Positions 6,695-9,977 of a DNA stretch of 9,977 bases are shown here, in pieces (the first letter of the stretch is position 1; every line of letters starts with the position of its first letter). Under the pieces are notes generated by a model. The model ran no database searches, was not told the origin of the DNA, and saw only the letters and a list, made by a program, of their open reading frames with translations. Source of the stretch: Deltaproteobacteria bacterium UBA7527 (GTDB taxonomy: Bacteria; Desulfobacterota; Syntrophorhabdia; Syntrophorhabdales; Syntrophorhabdaceae); the NCBI GenBank assembly GCA_002478225.1, contig DLMV01000033.1, positions 12,386 to 22,362 on the forward strand, given 5' to 3'. Made by a program: the position numbers and the translations under genes.

Positions 6695-6710
6695 TGGCAC
6701 ATAAATTGCT
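6695..6710 (+). promoter_or_regulatory. Sigma-54 promoter of the abfD operon
   Basis: TGGCACATAAATTGCT matches the -24/-12 consensus well, with GG (6696-6697) and GC (6708-6709) 10 bases apart. It differs from the transporter promoter by one base. Transcription should begin near 6721, with the ribosome site AAGGAGG (6734-6740) five bases before the ATG at 6746. Confidence 0.88.
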
Positions 6711-6745
6711 ATATTTATATAAGAAAACCAGAGAAGGAGGCGGCT

Positions 6746-8209
6746 ATGGCACTTATGACGTCAGAAGAATATATAGAAAGTTTGCGAAAGGTCAAAAAGC
6801 ACGTATTCCTCGGTGGCGAAAAAGTGGATAATTACGTAGATCACCCTATAATACGGCCTTCGATCAATTCCTGTGCGATGACCTATGAACTGAGCGCTCA
6901 GCCCGAGCACGAGGAGCTCATTACGGCCACATCGAGCCTTACAGGCAAAAAGATCAACCGTTTTACGCATCTCCACCAGAGCGCTGACGACCTTATAAAA
7001 AAGGTCAAGATGCAGAGATTGCTCGGCCAGAAGACCGGATGTTGTTTTCAGCGTTGCGTCGGCTTTGACGGCTTTAATGCCGTCGACTCTGTCACCTATG
7101 AAATGGACCAGGAGCTCGGGACAGATTACAACAACAGGTTCCGGGCATACCTTGAGTATGTGCAGGAGAATGACCTTGTTGTGGATGGCGCAATGACCGA
7201 CACCAAAGGAGACCGGAAGCTTGCACCTTCAGAACAGAAGGACCCTGATCAATTTGTCCACATTGTGGAAAGAAAGCCCGGCGGTATTGTGGTCAAAGGA
7301 GCAAAGGCGCACCAGACAGGGGCGGTCAATTCCCATGAGATATTGGTCATGCCTACCCAGACAATGCGGGAGGCTGACAAGGATTATGCGGTTTGTTTTG
7401 CAGTGCCGGCCGATGCACAGGGAATACTCTATATTTACGGCAGGCAGTCCTGTGATACAAGAAGGCTCGAAGAGGGCAACATAGATGTAGGGAACGCAAT
7501 GTTCGGAGGCCAGGAGGCGCTTATTATCTTCAATGACGTATTTGTACCCTGGGAAAGGGTCTTCATGTGCGGAGAACATCAGTACTCGGGCGTGCTGGTA
7601 GAAAGGTTCGCAGGGTATCACAGACAGAGCTACGGCGGATGCAAAAGCGGTGTGGGGGACGTCCTGATAGGGGCTGCCCAGGCGATCTCAAAGATCCAGG
7701 GTATTGAAAAGGCATCACACGTGAAAGACAAGCTGGTAGAGATGACGCACCTGAACGAGACGATCTATGCGTGCGGCGTTGCTTGTTCTGCTGAAGGAAA
7801 GCCCACACGTTCCGGAACGTATCTTATTGACCTGATGCTGGCGAACGTATGCAAGCTCCATGTAACGCACCTTCCGTACCTGATCTCCAGGCTTGCCCAG
7901 GACGTGGCAGGAGGTCTCGTGGTGACGCTGCCGGGAGAGCAGGACTTCAAAAATCCCGAGGTGGGCCAATATCTTGAAAAATATTTTAGAAGCGCAACAG
8001 CGTACAGCACAGAGGACAGGTGCAGGATGCAGCGATTGATAGAGAACCTCACCCTCGGGATGGGAGCTGTGGGTTATCTTACAGAATCGCTTCACGGAGC
8101 AGGGTCTCCACAGGCGCAGAAGATCATGATAGGAAGGCTGGCAAACTTCGATCGTAAGGCCGAGCTTGCAGAAGAGCTGGCAGGTATAAAAAAACAAATA
8201 CCCGGTTAA
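6746..8209 (+). CDS. abfD: 4-hydroxybutyryl-CoA dehydratase / vinylacetyl-CoA delta-isomerase
   Basis: This 487-residue enzyme uses FAD and a [4Fe-4S] cluster in a radical mechanism to dehydrate 4-hydroxybutyryl-CoA and isomerise vinylacetyl-CoA to crotonyl-CoA. The sequence can be followed from memory along nearly the whole of Clostridium aminobutyricum AbfD: shared stretches include DHPIIRPSIN, KVKMQRLLGQKT, GAKAHQTG, YGRQSCDTR, RFAGYHRQSYGGCK, ASHVKDKL, EMTHLNET and HGAGSPQAQ. The expected cluster ligands are present (C100 and C104 in CCFQRC, H292, C299), as are nearby active-site candidates E257, Y296 and K300. Length is normal, with no truncation. It is the first gene of an operon with its own sigma-54 promoter and strong ribosome site. 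Paralogous anaerobe enzymes may act on related acyl-CoAs, but the abfT gene two places downstream supports the 4-hydroxybutyrate assignment. Confidence 0.94.
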   Translation: MALMTSEEYIESLRKVKKHVFLGGEKVDNYVDHPIIRPSINSCAMTYELSAQPEHEELITATSSLTGKKINRFTHLHQSADDLIKKVKMQRLLGQKTGCCFQRCVGFDGFNAVDSVTYEMDQELGTDYNNRFRAYLEYVQENDLVVDGAMTDTKGDRKLAPSEQKDPDQFVHIVERKPGGIVVKGAKAHQTGAVNSHEILVMPTQTMREADKDYAVCFAVPADAQGILYIYGRQSCDTRRLEEGNIDVGNAMFGGQEALIIFNDVFVPWERVFMCGEHQYSGVLVERFAGYHRQSYGGCKSGVGDVLIGAAQAISKIQGIEKASHVKDKLVEMTHLNETIYACGVACSAEGKPTRSGTYLIDLMLANVCKLHVTHLPYLISRLAQDVAGGLVVTLPGEQDFKNPEVGQYLEKYFRSATAYSTEDRCRMQRLIENLTLGMGAVGYLTESLHGAGSPQAQKIMIGRLANFDRKAELAEELAGIKKQIPG

Positions 8210-8229
8210 AGGAATGAAGATTAATAGGG

Positions 8230-8472
8230 ATGGCAAAGGTAAAGTACTGCGGCAACTGCAACCCCGAGGTGGATCCGAGAAAGATAAGGAAGGCCATAGA
8301 AAAAATGGCTTCAGATACAGATGACGATGTGCTGATATGTGTCAACGGATGCTCGAGGATGTGCCTGACAAAGAAGATGAAGCCTGACCAAACAAAAAGA
8401 AGGTTAAATGTGTTTGTGCGTGAAGTGTTCGAGGAAGAAGGTCGTCGTGTTGATAGAGGAGGAGAGCAATGA
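8230..8472 (+). CDS. Small five-cysteine protein of unknown function
   Basis: This 80-residue protein is not assigned to a characterised family. It begins MAKVKYCGNCNPEVDPRKIR and has five cysteines: C7 and C10 (CxxC), then C37, C41 and C45 in ICVNGCSRMCLT, spaced CX3CX3C. The spacing suggests a metal or iron-sulfur site, though nothing shows this directly. Small proteins with a similar YCGxCNP motif and a VNGC segment seem familiar from other anaerobes, but I cannot name a function. No signal peptide or membrane segment is seen; the C-terminus is rich in Arg and Glu. It lies 20 bases after abfD and its stop overlaps the abfT start (ATGA), so it is co-translated with a pathway whose dehydratase needs a [4Fe-4S] cluster. 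The ribosome site (AATAGGG) is weak; the nearby ATG at 8214 is in another frame and leads nowhere. Confidence 0.8.
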   Translation: MAKVKYCGNCNPEVDPRKIRKAIEKMASDTDDDVLICVNGCSRMCLTKKMKPDQTKRRLNVFVREVFEEEGRRVDRGGEQ

Positions 8473-9755
8473 AGCATTACGGCGAGAAGATCTGCACTGC
8501 CGAAGAGGCGGTCAAAAAGGTAAGATCAGGTGACAGGATAGCGTTTTCACACGCCTGCGGTGAGCCAAGGGTGTTGCCTGGTGAGCTCATGAAGCGGGCA
8601 GACGAATTAAAGGATGTTCAGATCGTGCATATGGTTCCAATGGGTGAAGCGCCTTACTGCAAGTCTGAATATGCGGGCAGCTTCAGGCATGTGGCCCTTT
8701 TCAGCGGTGCGCCGACACGCAATGCCATCTGGGACAATATGGCTGATTACATCCCTTACATTTTCAGCGAGATCCCTTTTCTCTTTGAGACGCTGTTGCC
8801 CCTGGATGTTGCAATGGTGACCGTATCTCCGCCGGACCACAATGGTTTCTGCAGCCTCGGGGTTTCTGTTGATTATACAAAAAAGGCAGTAGAAACAGCC
8901 AAGATCGTCATCGCGGAGGTTAACAAATCGATGCCGCGAACCCACGGCGATTCATTTGTCCATGTATCTGAGATCGACCATTTTGTTGAAGTTGATAAGC
9001 CGATCTATGAACTGAAAAGCGCAGAGCTTACCGATGTTGAGAAGAATATCGGAAGGCATGTCGCTGAACTTATAGAAGACGGCTGCACCCTCCAACTTGG
9101 AATAGGAGGGATACCCGACGCAGTGCTTTTTTATCTGACGGAATTCAAAGATCTCGGCGTCCATTCGGAGATGGTCTCCGACGGGGTGAAGAACCTCGTT
9201 GAAAGAGGGGTCATCACAGGGAGAAAAAAGACCATTCATAAAGGTAAAGTGATCGTAAATTTTTTGATGGGCTCACGTGAGTTCTACGACTGGGTTGACG
9301 ACAACCCGATCATCGAGATGAGAACTGTTGATTATACGAACAATCCATATGTTGTAGCGCAAAATCAAAAGATGATCGCCATCAACTCTGCCCTCGAGGT
9401 CGATCTGCTCGGACAGGTGTGCGCGGATACGCTTGGCCCGAAGCAATTCAGCGGCGTAGGCGGACAACTCGATTTTGTGAGAGGCGCGCGTATGTCGAAG
9501 GGGGGAAAGGCGATCATTGCCCTGCCAAGCTCGGCAAAGGGGGGAATATCGAGGATAGTCCCTGTGCTGAAAGAAGGTGCTGCCGTTACGACGTCGCGGA
9601 ATGATGTTGACTATGTTGTGACAGACTTCGGGATAGCGGCCTTAAAAGGCAAAACGGTGCGCGACAGGATGAAGGCGCTTATTAATATTGCTGATCCGAA
9701 ATTGAGGGAAGACCTGACGAAAAAGGCTTACGAGATCTATCATGTCCTTCTTTAA
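8469..9755 (+). CDS. abfT: 4-hydroxybutyrate CoA-transferase (acetyl-CoA dependent)
   Basis: This 428-residue enzyme probably transfers CoA from acetyl-CoA to 4-hydroxybutyrate, making the substrate of AbfD. It resembles C. aminobutyricum AbfT throughout: CTAEEAVKKVRSGDRI near the N-terminus, VSPPDHNGFCSLGVSVDYT (119-137), GDSFVHVSEIDHFVE (160-174), LQLGIGGIPDAVL (208-220), HSEMVSDGV with probable catalytic glutamate E234, GTKQFSGVGGQ-like segment PKQFSGVGGQLDFVRGA (324-340), and AAVTTSRNDVDYVVTDFGIA (371-390). Length is normal. The ATG overlaps the upstream stop by four bases, with GAGGAGG about six bases upstream. The wider family includes acetate, butyrate and propionate CoA-transferases, so exact acid preference is inferred from abfD next door. 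It is the last gene of the operon. Confidence 0.92.
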   Translation: MKHYGEKICTAEEAVKKVRSGDRIAFSHACGEPRVLPGELMKRADELKDVQIVHMVPMGEAPYCKSEYAGSFRHVALFSGAPTRNAIWDNMADYIPYIFSEIPFLFETLLPLDVAMVTVSPPDHNGFCSLGVSVDYTKKAVETAKIVIAEVNKSMPRTHGDSFVHVSEIDHFVEVDKPIYELKSAELTDVEKNIGRHVAELIEDGCTLQLGIGGIPDAVLFYLTEFKDLGVHSEMVSDGVKNLVERGVITGRKKTIHKGKVIVNFLMGSREFYDWVDDNPIIEMRTVDYTNNPYVVAQNQKMIAINSALEVDLLGQVCADTLGPKQFSGVGGQLDFVRGARMSKGGKAIIALPSSAKGGISRIVPVLKEGAAVTTSRNDVDYVVTDFGIAALKGKTVRDRMKALINIADPKLREDLTKKAYEIYHVLL

Positions 9756-9766
9756 ATGACATTCTT

Positions 9767-9830
9767 GCCAGGGTTCAAGGGTTTCCAAAACCAACCCCCC
9801 AACCCCCCCTTTTTTCCCTTGGATCCTGGC
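9767..9830 (+). repeat. Imperfect inverted repeat around C/T homopolymers
   Basis: A 15-base arm at 9767-9781 (GCCAGGGTTCAAGGG) pairs with 9816-9830 (CCCTTGGATCCTGGC) at 13 of 15 positions, around a 34-base loop containing C6, C7 and T6 runs. It starts 12 bases after abfT. It could fold in the transcript and end or stabilise it, but there is no strong T-run after the right arm, so a terminator role is tentative. Confidence 0.5.
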
Positions 9831-9844
9831 TCTTTAAAACCGGT

Positions 9845-9860
9845 ATATCGTATATCGCAA
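9845..9860 (+). repeat. Intergenic repeat copy 2 (ATATCGTATATCGCAA)
   Basis: This is identical to 6446-6461. It leads into AT-rich, repetitive, non-coding sequence (9861-9949) with recurring AATGTTC words and a short AAACAAA / TTTGTTT inverted repeat (9931-9949). No gene is visible between 9756 and the window end. Confidence 0.6.
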
Positions 9861-9977
9861 TAAAATCCGAAATCCTAATATCGAAGCACTAAACAAATTC
9901 AAATGTTCCAATGTTCAAATATCAAAACACAAACAAAATGCATTTGTTTAGAACAGGTACTGTCAAGAATCTTTCGC

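Noticed and set aside
7715..8236. 173-codon minus-strand frame opposite the end of abfD
   Set aside because: It is antisense to conserved AbfD sequence and lacks any motif or ribosome site I could support.
9931..9949. AAACAAA / TTTGTTT hairpin as an intrinsic terminator or insertion-element end
   Set aside because: The stem has a single type of weak AT pairs and only two GC pairs, no T-run follows, and there is no transposase or target duplication in view.

Overview
The window looks like a chromosomal segment from an anaerobic, probably syntrophic or fermentative bacterium. The gene set (a PAS-type sigma-54 activator, a branched-chain-type ABC importer, 4-hydroxybutyryl-CoA dehydratase and a 4-hydroxybutyrate CoA-transferase) fits Desulfobacterota-like anaerobes best. 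That assignment is an inference from gene content and moderate GC; no rRNA or marker gene is present.

Layout. Bases 1-77 hold the first 25 codons of a lysine-rich gene on the minus strand, with a good sigma-70 promoter and ribosome site. Transcribed away from it is a sigma-54 enhancer-binding protein (254-1654; PAS, AAA+, TyrR-like helix-turn-helix). Next comes a complete five-gene HAAT/Liv-type ABC importer (1841-6418: binding protein, two permeases, two ATPases). A 327-base intergenic region follows, then a three-gene catabolic operon (6746-9755): 4-hydroxybutyryl-CoA dehydratase (abfD), an 80-residue five-cysteine protein of unknown function, and a CoA-transferase (abfT). The last 222 bases carry only repeats.

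How it fits together. Both operons have a near-consensus sigma-54 promoter just upstream (TGGCATATAAATTGCT at 1786-1801; TGGCACATAAATTGCT at 6695-6710). Each also has an upstream copy of the same dyad, TGATGC-N6-GCATCA (perfect at 1685-1702; one mismatch at 6498-6515). Its 6-N6-6 geometry resembles TyrR boxes, which suits the TyrR-like helix-turn-helix of the adjacent activator. A perfect match to the IHF consensus lies between dyad and promoter at the transporter operon. The simplest model is a local regulon: the activator senses a small ligand and switches on both an importer and the enzymes that activate and dehydrate 4-hydroxybutyrate (4HB to 4HB-CoA to crotonyl-CoA). The importer may therefore carry 4HB or a related C4 compound rather than branched-chain amino acids. 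No 4HB dehydrogenase or GABA transaminase is in the window.

The least described elements are the shared dyad/sigma-54 circuit and the small cysteine protein between the two catabolic genes. Each gene family except that small protein is otherwise known.
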